A DNA stretch of 64,000 bases. Source: JASLMY01 sp965226475. Its GTDB lineage: Bacteria; Pseudomonadota; Alphaproteobacteria; GCA-2731375. A program made the translations under genes and the position numbers. Below the pieces are notes generated by a model. That model made no database searches. It had not been told where the DNA came from and saw only the letters and a program-made list of their open reading frames with translations. Shown in pieces: positions 35,848 through 44,603 of the stretch (its first letter is position 1; every line of letters begins with the position of its first letter). The stretch spans positions 1,302,001-1,366,000 of the forward strand of contig CBDDDJ010000003.1 in NCBI GenBank assembly GCA_965226475.1. Reading direction: 5' to 3'.

Positions 35848-37668
35848 CTACGCCACTCCTCGACGCGCCCTGCCGAGTTCCACCCGAACGGCGTTCAGCC
35901 GCGCCACATTGGCTTCCGTGGATTCGTCGACCAAAGCCACTTCCGCCGCCCTGAGATCCGCCTCCAAATCCTTCAGCCGATGCACCAGACAGGCCTCGAC
36001 CCACCCTTTTTGTGCTTCGTCCCGGCCAGTCACCGAAAATAGAGATGGTGGCAGTCCCGACCGCCCCTTATCGGTCAGCACATCAATAGCGTCCACCAGA
36101 TCCTCGTCGATCAGATTGTGCCGAAGATGCTCCACATCAAGGGTCGGAACCGTCGCGAGCGTTTCTATGATCAGGCCATGAAGCCTGTCAAGCACGAGGG
36201 AATCCAGGTGAAGGTTGGCGAAAAGCTCGAAATAGTCGGGATCGTCGAGCATTGTGGAGTGATTGAGCGGCACCGCCAGCAACAATCGCTCCAAGCGGTC
36301 GGTTCCGTGCTTCAAGTTGAAACGCCGATCCGTCTGCCTTTCGTCACGCCAGATGGCCCGGCCACGACCCTGGTGCCGGTGCCGCGCGGCGCCCGGCCGC
36401 GCGGCGCCGAAGAGCGTATCGAGCAGGCCCTTGAAATGGTCGCGGTAGTAGGCCTTCACCGTCTCGTCGCCGATGCGGCCGGCGAGCTGGCCGAGATCGC
36501 GCCGCAGGCCCGCCCGGCGTTCGGGGGTGTCGAGGTTGCGGCCCTCGAGCGCACCCTCCCAGAGGACGTCGACCAGCGGGCGGGGCGCGGCCAGCAGGTC
36601 GCGGAGCGCGGCGCGGCCGTGCTTGGCGAGCAGGCTGTCGGGATCCTCCCCCGCCGGCAGCGCGACGAAACCGAGCGAGCGGCCGGGGCGAAGCTCTTCC
36701 AAGGCCCGCTCCGCCGCCCGCCCGGCCGCCCGGGCGCCGGCGGCGTCGCCGTCGAAGCAGAGCACCGGCTCCGGCGCCAGACGCCAGAGTTCCGCCAACT
36801 GCCCTTCGGTGAGCGCGGTGCCGAGGGGCGCCACCGCATGGGTGACGCCCGCGCGATGGAGCGCGATCACGTCCATGTAGCCCTCGGCGACGACAATGGT
36901 GCCGGCGCGGTGCGCCGCCTCGCGGGCCGAGGCCAAATTATAGAGCGTCCGCCCCTTGTCGAAGAGCGGGCTTTCCGGCGAGTTCAGGTACTTGGCCCGC
37001 GCCTCGCCCAGCGCCCGGCCGCCAAAGGCGATCACCCGGCCGCGCCGGTCGGCGATGGGAAAGATCACCCGGTCGCGAAAGAAGTCGTAGCTCTCCCGCC
37101 CGTCGTCGGGGCGGCGGACGAGGCCGGCGCCCTCCAGCGCATCCGCCGCATGGCCGCGGGCCAGCAAGGCGGCCTTCAGCCGGTCGCCGCCGCCGGGCGC
37201 GTAGCCGAGGCGGAAACGCTCGATCGTCTCCTGGTCCAGGCCCCGGCCTTGGAGGTAGCTCCGCGCCGCCGCCCCGGCGTCGCCGGCGAGTTGTTGCTGG
37301 AACCAGGCCGTCGCCTGCTCCAACACGTCGCCCAGCCGCTCGGCCGCATCGCGCCGGCGGCCCGCCTCCGGGTCCGGCGCTGGCGGCACCATGCCGACGC
37401 TCGCCGAAAGCCGCTCGACCGCGTCCGGGAAACTCGCCCCCTCCGTGCCCATGACGAAGTCGATGGCGCTGCCGTGGGCGCCGCAGCCGAAGCAGTGATA
37501 GAAGCCCTTCGACTCGTTTACGGTGAAGGAGGGCGTCTTCTCGTCGTGGAAGGGACAGAGACCGCTCCATTCCCGGCCCTGGCGCTTGAGCTTCACCCGA
37601 CGGCCGATCAGATCGGCGAGACCGACCCGGTCCTTCAACTGGTCGAGATAGGCATGATCGAAGGCCAT
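35848..37668 (-). CDS. dnaG: DNA primase
   Basis: 606 residues. Makes RNA primers for replication. The zinc-binding CHC2 domain has Cys38, His41, Cys59 and Cys62 (GLCPFHDEKTPSF..FYHCFGCGAHG). The Toprim core follows with SREAAHRAGTIVVAEGYMDV and VLCFDGDAAGARAAGRAAE, then a helicase-binding C-terminal domain. ATG 37668 (MAFDHAYLDQLKDRVGLADL) has AGGAG 6 nt upstream, and the longer open frame upstream lacks homology. It sits between yqeY and rpoD. Confidence 0.97.
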   Translation of the reverse strand: MAFDHAYLDQLKDRVGLADLIGRRVKLKRQGREWSGLCPFHDEKTPSFTVNESKGFYHCFGCGAHGSAIDFVMGTEGASFPDAVERLSASVGMVPPAPDPEAGRRRDAAERLGDVLEQATAWFQQQLAGDAGAAARSYLQGRGLDQETIERFRLGYAPGGGDRLKAALLARGHAADALEGAGLVRRPDDGRESYDFFRDRVIFPIADRRGRVIAFGGRALGEARAKYLNSPESPLFDKGRTLYNLASAREAAHRAGTIVVAEGYMDVIALHRAGVTHAVAPLGTALTEGQLAELWRLAPEPVLCFDGDAAGARAAGRAAERALEELRPGRSLGFVALPAGEDPDSLLAKHGRAALRDLLAAPRPLVDVLWEGALEGRNLDTPERRAGLRRDLGQLAGRIGDETVKAYYRDHFKGLLDTLFGAARPGAARHRHQGRGRAIWRDERQTDRRFNLKHGTDRLERLLLAVPLNHSTMLDDPDYFELFANLHLDSLVLDRLHGLIIETLATVPTLDVEHLRHNLIDEDLVDAIDVLTDKGRSGLPPSLFSVTGRDEAQKGWVEACLVHRLKDLEADLRAAEVALVDESTEANVARLNAVRVELGRARRGVA

Positions 37669-37765
37669 GGAAGCTCCTGGACCCGGTTTCCCGGGGCGGC
37701 CGCGCGCCGATTCGCGAACGCGGAATCTTACCCGATTCGCGCCGGCGTCGAGGACCGATTCGCCG

Positions 37766-38221
37766 CTAGCCAAGTCGTTCCTTGACGATTTTGCTCGCCT
37801 GGCCGAAGTCCATCTCACCCTGGTGGCGCTCTTTCAGCGCTCCCATCACCCGGCCCATGTCCTTGAGGCTGGCGGCGTCCAGTTCGGCAATCACCCCGGC
37901 CACCGCCGCCTGGACCTCTGCCTCGTCCATCTGGCGGGGCAGAAACTCGTGAATGATCTCGATCTCTTCGCGTTCCTGTTCGGCTAGTTCCAACCGGCCG
38001 CCGGTCTCGTAATGCACGATGCTGTCGTGGCGCTGCTTCACCATCTTCGCCAGGATGGCGTGGATGCCCATCTCGTCGACGCCGGCCTGATCGCCCTCGC
38101 CGCGCAACTGGATGTCCCGGTCCTTGATGGCGGCGAGGATCAGCCGCAGGGTCGAGACCCGGCGGGCCGCCCTGTCCTTGATCGCCGATCGCAACGCGGT
38201 GTCCAAGCGCTCCCTCAGCAT
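37766..38221 (-). CDS. GatB/YqeY domain protein
   Basis: 151 residues. The YqeY fold is the tail domain of the amidotransferase GatB and is thought to contact tRNA. Free-standing YqeY has no firm role. Seen: MLRERLDTALRSAIKDRAAR, RVSTLRLILAAIKDRDIQLR, ILAKMVKQRHDSIVHYETGG, EEIEIIHEFLPRQMDEAEVQ, LKDMGRVMGALKERHQGEMD. Length matches the family exactly. It leads the dnaG-rpoD block, with 97 bp to dnaG, and is divergent from carA. Confidence 0.93.
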   Translation of the reverse strand: MLRERLDTALRSAIKDRAARRVSTLRLILAAIKDRDIQLRGEGDQAGVDEMGIHAILAKMVKQRHDSIVHYETGGRLELAEQEREEIEIIHEFLPRQMDEAEVQAAVAGVIAELDAASLKDMGRVMGALKERHQGEMDFGQASKIVKERLG

Positions 38222-38254
38222 GGCGCTTCGTCCCCTTATCGCTATCGAGGTGGA

Positions 38255-38283
38255 ACGATAGCCGATCGCGGGCGGGCTGGCAA
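38255..38283 (-). promoter_or_regulatory. Candidate sigma-70 promoter for yqeY-dnaG-rpoD
   Basis: On the minus strand TTGCCA (38283-38278) and TATCGT (38260-38255) are 17 nt apart, about 34 nt ahead of the yqeY start. Spacing is ideal and the hexamers are moderate. Confidence 0.4.
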
Positions 38284-38340
38284 ACCGAGAGACAGTTTTA
38301 ACCGATTGATTTTTAATGATATTTCCATTAATTCGGCGGC

Positions 38341-38369
38341 TTGACGGGGACCCGGGGGCGGCGTATCTT
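38341..38369 (+). promoter_or_regulatory. Candidate sigma-70 promoter for carA
   Basis: TTGACG at 38341-38346 and TATCTT at 38364-38369 with a 17-nt spacer, 57 nt ahead of the carA ATG. It lies at the edge of an AT-rich patch (38295-38340) that is unusual for this genome and fits a divergent control region. Confidence 0.55.
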
Positions 38370-38425
38370 CCGCGCCGACCCGGCACCCGTCCCCGACAAC
38401 CGAGCCCATTGGGAAGCGAGATCCC

Positions 38426-39601
38426 ATGTCCAACGGCGCGCCCGACGACACCGCCCCGCCCGCGCAGGCGACGGCCGTGCTGGCGTTGTCGGACGGCACC
38501 CTCTTCTGGGGCCGGGGCATCGGCGCCGAGGGCAGTGCCGTCGGCGAGGTCTGCTTCAATACCTCGATGACCGGCTATCAGGAGATCCTGACCGACCCCT
38601 CCTACGCCGGCCAGATCATCGCCTTCACCTTCCCCCACATCGGCAACGTCGGCGCCAACGAGGAAGACCTGGAGACGACGACGCCCGCCGTCCGCGGCCT
38701 GGTGTTGCGGGAAGACATCACGCAAGCCTCCAATTTCCGCGCCGAAGGCGGGCTCGACGCCTGGTTGAAGCGTCAGGGCCTGGTCGGCCTCGCCGGCATC
38801 GATACCCGCCGGCTCACCCGCCATATCCGCGATTCGGGCGCGCCGGGCGGCGTCGTCGCCCATGGCCCCGGCGGTGCCTTCGACCTCGCGGCGCTCCGCG
38901 CGCGAGCGGCGGCCTTTCCCGGCCTCGAGGGCATGGACCTCGCCCGGGAGGTCACCTGCCGCCAGACCTACGCCTGGGACCAGACGGTCTGGGCGCTGGG
39001 CGTGGGCCACGGCCGGCAGGAGGCGCCGACGCGCCACGTCGTGGCGATGGATTTCGGCGTCAAGCGCAACATCCTCCGCTGTCTCGCCGCCGCCGGCTGC
39101 CGGGTGACGGTGGTGCCGGCGAGCGCGAGCGCCGACGAGATCCTGTCCCACGCCCCCGACGGCATCTTCCTCGCCAACGGCCCGGGCGACCCGGCGGCGA
39201 CCGGCGAATATGCCGTCGCCACCATCCGGGCTCTGCTGGGAACCGGCCTCCCCCTCTTCGGCATCTGCCTCGGCCACCAGATCCTGGCGCTGGCCTTGGG
39301 CGCGAAAACGGAAAAGATGCATCTCGGCCACCGGGGCGCCAACCAGCCGGTCAAGGACCTGGAGACCGGAAAGGTCGAAATCACCAGCCAGAACCACGGT
39401 TTCGTGGTGCGGGCCGATAGTCTGCCCCCGGGCGTGGTCCAGACCCACGTCAGCCTGTTCGACGGCAGCCTCGAAGGCCTGCGCGTCGAGGGCAAGCCGG
39501 TCTTTTCGGTGCAGTACCACCCGGAAGCCTCGCCGGGTCCGCGGGACAGTCATCATTTGTTCGAGCGATTTACCGACCTGATCGACGCCAAGACGCGCTG
39601 A
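38426..39601 (+). CDS. carA: Carbamoyl-phosphate synthase small subunit
   Basis: 391 residues. The glutaminase subunit that feeds ammonia to CarB for arginine and pyrimidine synthesis. N-terminal CPSase small domain: EVCFNTSMTGYQEILTDPSY, AGQIIAFTFPHIGNVGANEE, LAGIDTRRLTRHIRDSG. Class I glutamine amidotransferase domain: VVAMDFGVKRNILRCLAAAG, DGIFLANGPGDPAATGEY, nucleophile Cys281 in PLFGICLGHQILALALGAKT, ITSQNHGFVV and the His-Glu pair in SVQYHPEASPGP. Complete. carB is not immediately downstream; an unrelated amidohydrolase is. Divergent from yqeY, with a candidate promoter at 38341. Confidence 0.97.
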   Translation: MSNGAPDDTAPPAQATAVLALSDGTLFWGRGIGAEGSAVGEVCFNTSMTGYQEILTDPSYAGQIIAFTFPHIGNVGANEEDLETTTPAVRGLVLREDITQASNFRAEGGLDAWLKRQGLVGLAGIDTRRLTRHIRDSGAPGGVVAHGPGGAFDLAALRARAAAFPGLEGMDLAREVTCRQTYAWDQTVWALGVGHGRQEAPTRHVVAMDFGVKRNILRCLAAAGCRVTVVPASASADEILSHAPDGIFLANGPGDPAATGEYAVATIRALLGTGLPLFGICLGHQILALALGAKTEKMHLGHRGANQPVKDLETGKVEITSQNHGFVVRADSLPPGVVQTHVSLFDGSLEGLRVEGKPVFSVQYHPEASPGPRDSHHLFERFTDLIDAKTR

Positions 39602-39647
39602 ATCCGATTCCATGTAAACTCCACCCCGGGGCCGGGGAGCGGTGGCG

Positions 39648-41036
39648 ATGACGCATGACAGCGATCCCGATGGCGGGCGGTTGCCGGTCAAGCTCGACTC
39701 GACCTCGAATGGGGAGTTCCAGCCGGTGCCGCTGGATGCGCCCGCGCGGTTGGCCAATCGGTTGGCGCGGGAGTGGGCGGGCGAGAACGCGCGCCGGCTC
39801 GGGCTCGCGCGGCGGCGGTTCATGATCTCGGCGGCGGGTGCCGCCTCGACCTTGCTCGCGTTCAACGAGGCGCAGGCGGCGGCGGGGCGGACAGGCGGGT
39901 ATTACGAGCTCCCCCGGCTCGCCGCGCTCGATGAAGGGCTGGCGATCGAGAAGCTGGGCGACAAGGAGTTCGTCTTCGATGTCCAGGGCCATTTCGTCGG
40001 CGAGCATGGGCTCGGCCGGGTCGGACTCGGCGGGGCGGACAGGTTCATCAAGGATATCTTCCTCGATTCCGACACCGACATGATGGTGCTGTCCTTCATC
40101 CCCTCCCGGCGCGAAAAGGAGCTGCTGAGCATCCAAGAGGCCGACGAGACTCGGCGCATCGTCGAGAAGCTGGAAGGCAGCCACCGCCTGCTGCTGCACG
40201 GCCGGGCCAATCCGAACCAGCCGGGCGACCTCGACGGCATGGACGAGCTGGCCGAGCGGTGGGGCGTCGTCGCCTGGAAGTGCTACACGCAGTGGGGCCC
40301 GGACGGGCGGGGCTTCTTCTTGCATGACGACACCGGGCTGAAGCTGGTCGAGAAGGCCCGCGCGCTCGGCATCAAGAAAATCTGCGTCCACAAGGGCCTG
40401 CCCTTCGGCCGGCGGAGCTATGAGCATTCGAAGGCGAGTGATATCGGGCCCGTCGCGGCGATGTTCCCGGACGTCGAATTCCTCGTCTATCACTCGGGCT
40501 TCATCACCTCCCAAGCCGAGGGGCCCTACGATCCAAGGCGCGGCGAGGGGGTGGACGAGCTGATCCGCTCGCTCGAGGCGGCGGGCATCGCCCGCAACGC
40601 CAACGTCTATGCCGAACTGGGCAGCACCTGGCGCTATTCCATGCGCGATCCCGACTCGGCCGCGCACCTGCTCGGCAAGCTGTTGAAACATGTCGGCGAG
40701 GACAATGTGCTCTACGGCTCGGACTGCATCTGGTACGGCTCGCCCCAGGACCAGATCCAGGCCTTCCGCGCTTTCCAGATCTCGGAGCGGCTGCGCGCGG
40801 CGCACGGCTATGCGGAAATGACGCCCAAACTCAGGGCCAAGATCCTGGGCCTGAACGCCGCCCGCCTGCACGGGATCGAGGTGGACGAGGTACTGCGCCG
40901 CGCCCGCCGAGACACGATCGAGCACCGCCGCCAGGCCTACCGGGAACGACCCGACCCGCATTTCACGACCCATGGCCCCAAGACCCGGCGGCAATTTCTG
41001 GGGTTGTTAAAGGCGCGCGGTGGATCGCCGGTCTAA
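39648..41036 (+). CDS. Amidohydrolase family protein with Tat-like signal
   Basis: 462 residues. A long N-terminal region precedes ARRRFMISAAGAASTLLAF (residues 54-72), a twin-arginine followed by a hydrophobic stretch. This suggests Tat-dependent export with an unusually long n-region or a downstream start. Catalytic-type TIM barrel: FVFDVQGHFVGEHGLG, LLLHGRANPNQPGDLDGMDE, WKCYTQWGPDGRGFFLHDDT, KKICVHKGLPFGRRSYEHSK, VEFLVYHSGFITSQAEGPYD, NVLYGSDCIWYGSPQDQIQA (terminal metal-site Asp). It resembles the amidohydrolase_2 (decarboxylase-like) group. Start ATG 39648 is 8 nt after GGAGC. It ends convergently with the next gene, the two stops overlapping at CTAA. Confidence 0.83.
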   Translation: MTHDSDPDGGRLPVKLDSTSNGEFQPVPLDAPARLANRLAREWAGENARRLGLARRRFMISAAGAASTLLAFNEAQAAAGRTGGYYELPRLAALDEGLAIEKLGDKEFVFDVQGHFVGEHGLGRVGLGGADRFIKDIFLDSDTDMMVLSFIPSRREKELLSIQEADETRRIVEKLEGSHRLLLHGRANPNQPGDLDGMDELAERWGVVAWKCYTQWGPDGRGFFLHDDTGLKLVEKARALGIKKICVHKGLPFGRRSYEHSKASDIGPVAAMFPDVEFLVYHSGFITSQAEGPYDPRRGEGVDELIRSLEAAGIARNANVYAELGSTWRYSMRDPDSAAHLLGKLLKHVGEDNVLYGSDCIWYGSPQDQIQAFRAFQISERLRAAHGYAEMTPKLRAKILGLNAARLHGIEVDEVLRRARRDTIEHRRQAYRERPDPHFTTHGPKTRRQFLGLLKARGGSPV

Positions 41037-42007
41037 CGCGGGACCACCTCTGGGTTCACCACGTTGATCGGGCGGCCGGCGTCGAACGCGAGGATCTGCT
41101 CGAAGATGTCGGTGAACTGCAGCTCGTACTCCTCCGCCGTGACGTAGCCGATGTGCGGCGTGGCGACGAGGTTGGAGAGGGCGAGCAGCGGGTCGGCCGG
41201 GTCGGTCACGGGCTCCGTGTCGAAGACGTCGATCGCGGCCCCGCCCGGCCGGCCGGCCCGCAGGGCGGCGAGGAGCGCGCCGGGTTCGATCAGGCCGGCG
41301 CGGCTGGTGTTGACGAGGATTGCATCCGGTTTCATCCGGGCGAGGTCGTCGGCCGTGACGATGCCGCGCGTGGCGTCGACCAGGCGCATGTGCAAGCTCA
41401 CCACGTCCGCCGTGGCGTAGAAGGTCGCCTTGTCGGGCGCCGCCACGTGGCCGTCGGCGATGGCGCGCTTGCGCGAGTCCTCGCGCGCCCAGACCAGCAC
41501 CTTCATGGCGAAGACCTCGCCGAAGCGGGCAATCTCCCGTGCGATCCTGCCATAGCCGTGGATGCCGAGGGTCTTGCCGCGAAGCGTCGTGCCGACGCCG
41601 ATCTGCCAGCGGCCGGCCTGGAGCGAGCTCATCTGTTGGGGGATTCGCCGCGCCGCCGCCAGCAACAGGCCCCAGGTGAGTTCCGCCGTCGCATGGCTCG
41701 GCGTGCCCATGTGCAGGTCCGAGCACAGGGTGATGCCGAGCCGCGTGCACTGGGCGACGTCGATATGGGGATAGACGCTCCGCTGGCTGATCAGGCGGAG
41801 CTTGGGCAGACGTTGCAAGAGCGGGCCACGGATATGGGTGCGCTCGCGGATCAGCACCAGGGCCTCGGTCTCCGCCAGCCGCTCGGAGAGCGCCTCGAGG
41901 TCCTGGCAATGGTCGTTCCAGATCGCGACCTCGTGGCCGTCGAGCTTGGCGAAGCAGGGCAGGTGGCGAAGGCTGTCGTGATAATCGTCGAGGATCGTGA
42001 CCTTCAT
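41033..42007 (-). CDS. D-2-hydroxyacid dehydrogenase (NAD-dependent)
   Basis: 324 residues. Reduces a 2-oxoacid or oxidises a D-2-hydroxyacid with NAD(P)H. Seen: MKVTILDDYHDSLRHLPCFA, LISQRSVYPHIDVAQCTRLG, HATAELTWGLLLAAARRIPQ, the Rossmann motif TLGIHGYGRIAREIARFGEV (about 148-153), the catalytic Arg in DAILVNTSRAGLIEPGALLA, FDTEPVTDPADPLLALSNLV and His near residue 284 in ATPHIGYVTAEEYELQFTDI. The second Gly of the usual GxGxxG is replaced in GIHGYG, though the fold is clear. It follows an 81-residue gene with an ATGA overlap. Confidence 0.9.
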   Translation of the reverse strand: MKVTILDDYHDSLRHLPCFAKLDGHEVAIWNDHCQDLEALSERLAETEALVLIRERTHIRGPLLQRLPKLRLISQRSVYPHIDVAQCTRLGITLCSDLHMGTPSHATAELTWGLLLAAARRIPQQMSSLQAGRWQIGVGTTLRGKTLGIHGYGRIAREIARFGEVFAMKVLVWAREDSRKRAIADGHVAAPDKATFYATADVVSLHMRLVDATRGIVTADDLARMKPDAILVNTSRAGLIEPGALLAALRAGRPGGAAIDVFDTEPVTDPADPLLALSNLVATPHIGYVTAEEYELQFTDIFEQILAFDAGRPINVVNPEVVPR

Positions 42008-42252
42008 CAGGCGGCGCGAACGGTGCGGCCGTGCTGGCCGAGGAACCGTTCACCCGCGGCCGTCACCAGCACGTGCGGGACTTCGAAGCCCGCGCGCCGG
42101 CGTTCCACCAGGCCGCGCTCGACCGCGTCCTCCCAAACGGGGAGGCGCGGACAGGAGGTCCGCCAAGCGTCCATTACATCGTCGTAGCGGCGCGGCGCGC
42201 GGGCGACCCACTCCACGAGATCCAGGATCAAGGCTTCGGGCGCGTTCAGCAT
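42007..42252 (-). CDS. Small conserved hypothetical protein, 81 residues
   Basis: MLNAPEALILDLVEWVARAP, RRYDDVMDAWRTSCPRLPVW, EDAVERGLVERRRAGFEVPH, VLVTAAGERFLGQHG. The pattern of three helices followed by a beta wing resembles a small winged-helix protein. Function unknown. It shares a 4-bp ATGA overlap with the D-2-hydroxyacid dehydrogenase, so they are coupled and it may regulate or partner that enzyme. The methyltransferase transposon inserted 40 bp upstream of its start and may have displaced its promoter. Confidence 0.72.
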   Translation of the reverse strand: MLNAPEALILDLVEWVARAPRRYDDVMDAWRTSCPRLPVWEDAVERGLVERRRAGFEVPHVLVTAAGERFLGQHGRTVRAA

Positions 42253-42338
42253 GACTAGCCCTCCTTCGAGCCGCTGACGGAGACCGATGATGTTAATTTA
42301 GGGGATTATATACCGGAGTCACAATCCGGTCGTCTCAC

Positions 42339-42494
42339 TCATCCTCTACCGATGGTCTTGACCGTCATAGGCTGAAGCGCCACCCGCGCAAGCTCTTCGG
42401 GCGTCGTGTCGATGCTTACGTCTTCCTCTAGCTCCGCCTTGCTTGGCTGGTAGGTCGCGGGCCGCACCCGCACTTCGGGCTTGTCCTTGGTCAT
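42339..42494 (-). CDS. Small transposon cargo protein, 51 residues
   Basis: MTKDKPEVRVRPATYQPSKA, ELEEDVSIDTTPEELARVAL, QPMTVKTIGRG. GGGAGG lies 5-6 nt before ATG 42494, and the gene begins 10 bp after the methyltransferase stop, so it is the last cargo gene of the transcript. Similar small acidic YQPSKAELEE proteins recur in bacteria in my memory, but I know of no assigned function. Its place next to a methyltransferase-nuclease suggests a partner or control role (inference). Confidence 0.7.
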   Translation of the reverse strand: MTKDKPEVRVRPATYQPSKAELEEDVSIDTTPEELARVALQPMTVKTIGRG

Positions 42495-43506
42495 CGTCGC
42501 CTCCCTATGCCGCACGCGGCATTTCCGGTTTTCGTCCCTCGAAGAAATCTTCGATGGTGTAAATCTGAATCGTCGGCACTTCCATGAAACGGCCCGCGCT
42601 GGCGGCCGCATTGCGCATGTTAGTCGTCACACGTTCGTCAAAACATGTAAACACGCCCAAGTCAGCCTCGGCTTGTTGGCGGGCGCCATTGAACGCCTGA
42701 ACGTCGCCAGGGCTGGTGCCGCCGCCCTTCACCTGCGAGACGACATCAATGAACTGGCCCTTGCGGATGGGGAACCGTCCGCGCCCGTCTATACCTTTGT
42801 CGCCGCGCTGGCGTTTGTTTGCTTCCATGCCGTCCACAAGCGAGGCGGCCCACCGCTCAAAGCGGAATTTGTCGAGGTCAGCTAGCGTCTTAGCGTCATC
42901 GCGTGTCTTCGGCAGCCCTATAAATTCTACATCATCCCATAGGCTGTCGAAGTGGCCCCGCAGGCGTTCTTCGATCACCTTGCAAGCGTTTACGCAAATG
43001 TCGATCCCGATCCAATTCCTATTAAGGTTCTGTGCGGCATGGACGGTAGTTCCACAACCACAGAAGGGGTCTAACACAAGGTCGCCCTCGTTAGAACTGG
43101 ACCGGATGATGGGTTCCACTAGCGCCGTCGGTTTCTGTGTAGGGTAACCTAAGCGTTCTTTGAGATTCACATGTACTGGGGGGATATCATCCCAAATGTC
43201 TTGCAGTGCCTTTCCTTGCATTTCGTCAAGATAAATCTTGTAGCGAGGCGTCCCTGTGCGACTATACGCAATCCGCCCTTCCGCCTCTAAGCGATCCATG
43301 TTTTCTTTCGAGTAAGCCCAATAGCGTCCGGCTGGAGGGAGTTTTCCTCGCCATTCGTAACGAGTATCACCACCAGGCTTTGCGGCGTGTAGGGGTTGGG
43401 TTTGGTAACGACGCCCTGCCTCGTCTGTATTGCGATACGCCGAATTAATGTAATGGCTAATCCCTTTGCTTCCGGTCACACCAGATGTTGATCGGCCTTC
43501 TACGTT

Positions 43507-43534
43507 CCCGGCACGGTTTTCGGACCGTGCCGGG
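43507..43534. terminator. Strong hairpin downstream of the nested transposase
   Basis: CCCGGCACGGT (43507-43517) pairs perfectly with ACCGTGCCGGG (43524-43534), loop TTTCGG. It lies about 130 bp past the transposase stop near the element end. No clear T-run follows, so it may be a transcription barrier or part of the end structure. Confidence 0.4.
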
Positions 43535-43664
43535 GGATGTGCGGGAGCTTTTGGACTTGAGGAAGTTGGTTTCGAGTGCTGTCAGGCAGACTGGAGGGCC
43601 GGTATTCGGCTCCGATTGAGGCTGATCGGAGGGCGGGCGGTGGCTGGCGCCCGGCCTGCCGGGA

Positions 43665-44603
43665 TCAGACGTGTTGTCCGACGATGTCGCGGTAGTCGGC
43701 GGGTCGCAGGCGCGTGCCGATGCCGAGCAGGGTATCGAAAGCCGTTGCGGTGTGGCGGCGGCGGTTCCAGCGGAACACGAACTCGTCGAGGTAGCGGCGC
43801 AGATGGGCGCGGCGCAGGCCATGGAAGGTTCCGAGCGCCCAGCGCTTCAGGTTCGAGAACACACGATGGATCCACGTCAGCACGAGATGGGCGGGCGTTG
43901 CACCGACGACCTTGGGCTGGTGGTCGTGGTCGGGCAGGCCGCAATAACCGCTCCAGCCATCGGTAATCACCCGCGCGCCCGGCGCCGAGGTTCCGGCAAC
44001 GAAGGCACGAAGGCTGCGCGCGGAGAAATCCCCGATCGGCGCCAGCCGGATGCGGCGTGGCTCGCCCTCGGGCGATAGCTCGACCGCGCCGGCAATGCGC
44101 ATCTTGCCTTGTGGGCTGCGACCTTGCCCGCCTGTGGCCGGGTCTTTTGCGGTGCGGAACGGGAGGGTGGCCTCATCGATCTCGATCAGGTCCTCAAGCA
44201 GGCTGCGATCCGGATTGACCATGGCACGGCGCAGCTTGTGCAGCAGGAGCCAGGCACTCTTGTAACTGCCGAGCCCGAGCTGGGCCTGGAGTTGCAGGGC
44301 GGAGATACCATTCGAGTGGCTGGTCACGATGTGAACGGCCATGAACCAGGTCTTCAGGGGCAAGTGGCTGCGGTGCATGATCGTGCCTGCGGTCACCGAG
44401 GTCTCCTTCCCGCAGGCCGCACATTCCCAGCTCGCCCGGCGCCGCTTCAGTTCCCAGCCCCTGTCATGGCCGCAGGCGGGGCAGACGAAGCCGTCGGGCC
44501 AGCGCCTGGCGGCGAGATGCCGGGCACAGGAGGCTTCATCGGGAAAGCGCGCCTCGAAGGCGGCGCGGGACATGGGGCGGTCATATTTCCAGCGGCTGGC
44601 CAT
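43665..44603 (-). CDS. IS1595-family transposase (nested copy)
   Basis: 312 residues, intact. The zinc ribbon CPACGHDRGWELKRRRASWE with CAACGKETSVTAGTIMHRSH is at about residues 40-80. LPLKTWFMAVHIVTSHSNGI, then the ISXO2-like core LIEIDEATLPFRTAKDPATG (first acid), ARVITDGWSGYCGLPDHDHQ (second acid), WIHRVFSNLKRWALGTFHGL and YLDEFVFRWNRRRHT follow. ATG 44603 opens MASRWKYDRPMSRAAFEARF. It is a different lineage from the transposases at 5273 and 45277. Confidence 0.9.
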   Translation of the reverse strand: MASRWKYDRPMSRAAFEARFPDEASCARHLAARRWPDGFVCPACGHDRGWELKRRRASWECAACGKETSVTAGTIMHRSHLPLKTWFMAVHIVTSHSNGISALQLQAQLGLGSYKSAWLLLHKLRRAMVNPDRSLLEDLIEIDEATLPFRTAKDPATGGQGRSPQGKMRIAGAVELSPEGEPRRIRLAPIGDFSARSLRAFVAGTSAPGARVITDGWSGYCGLPDHDHQPKVVGATPAHLVLTWIHRVFSNLKRWALGTFHGLRRAHLRRYLDEFVFRWNRRRHTATAFDTLLGIGTRLRPADYRDIVGQHV

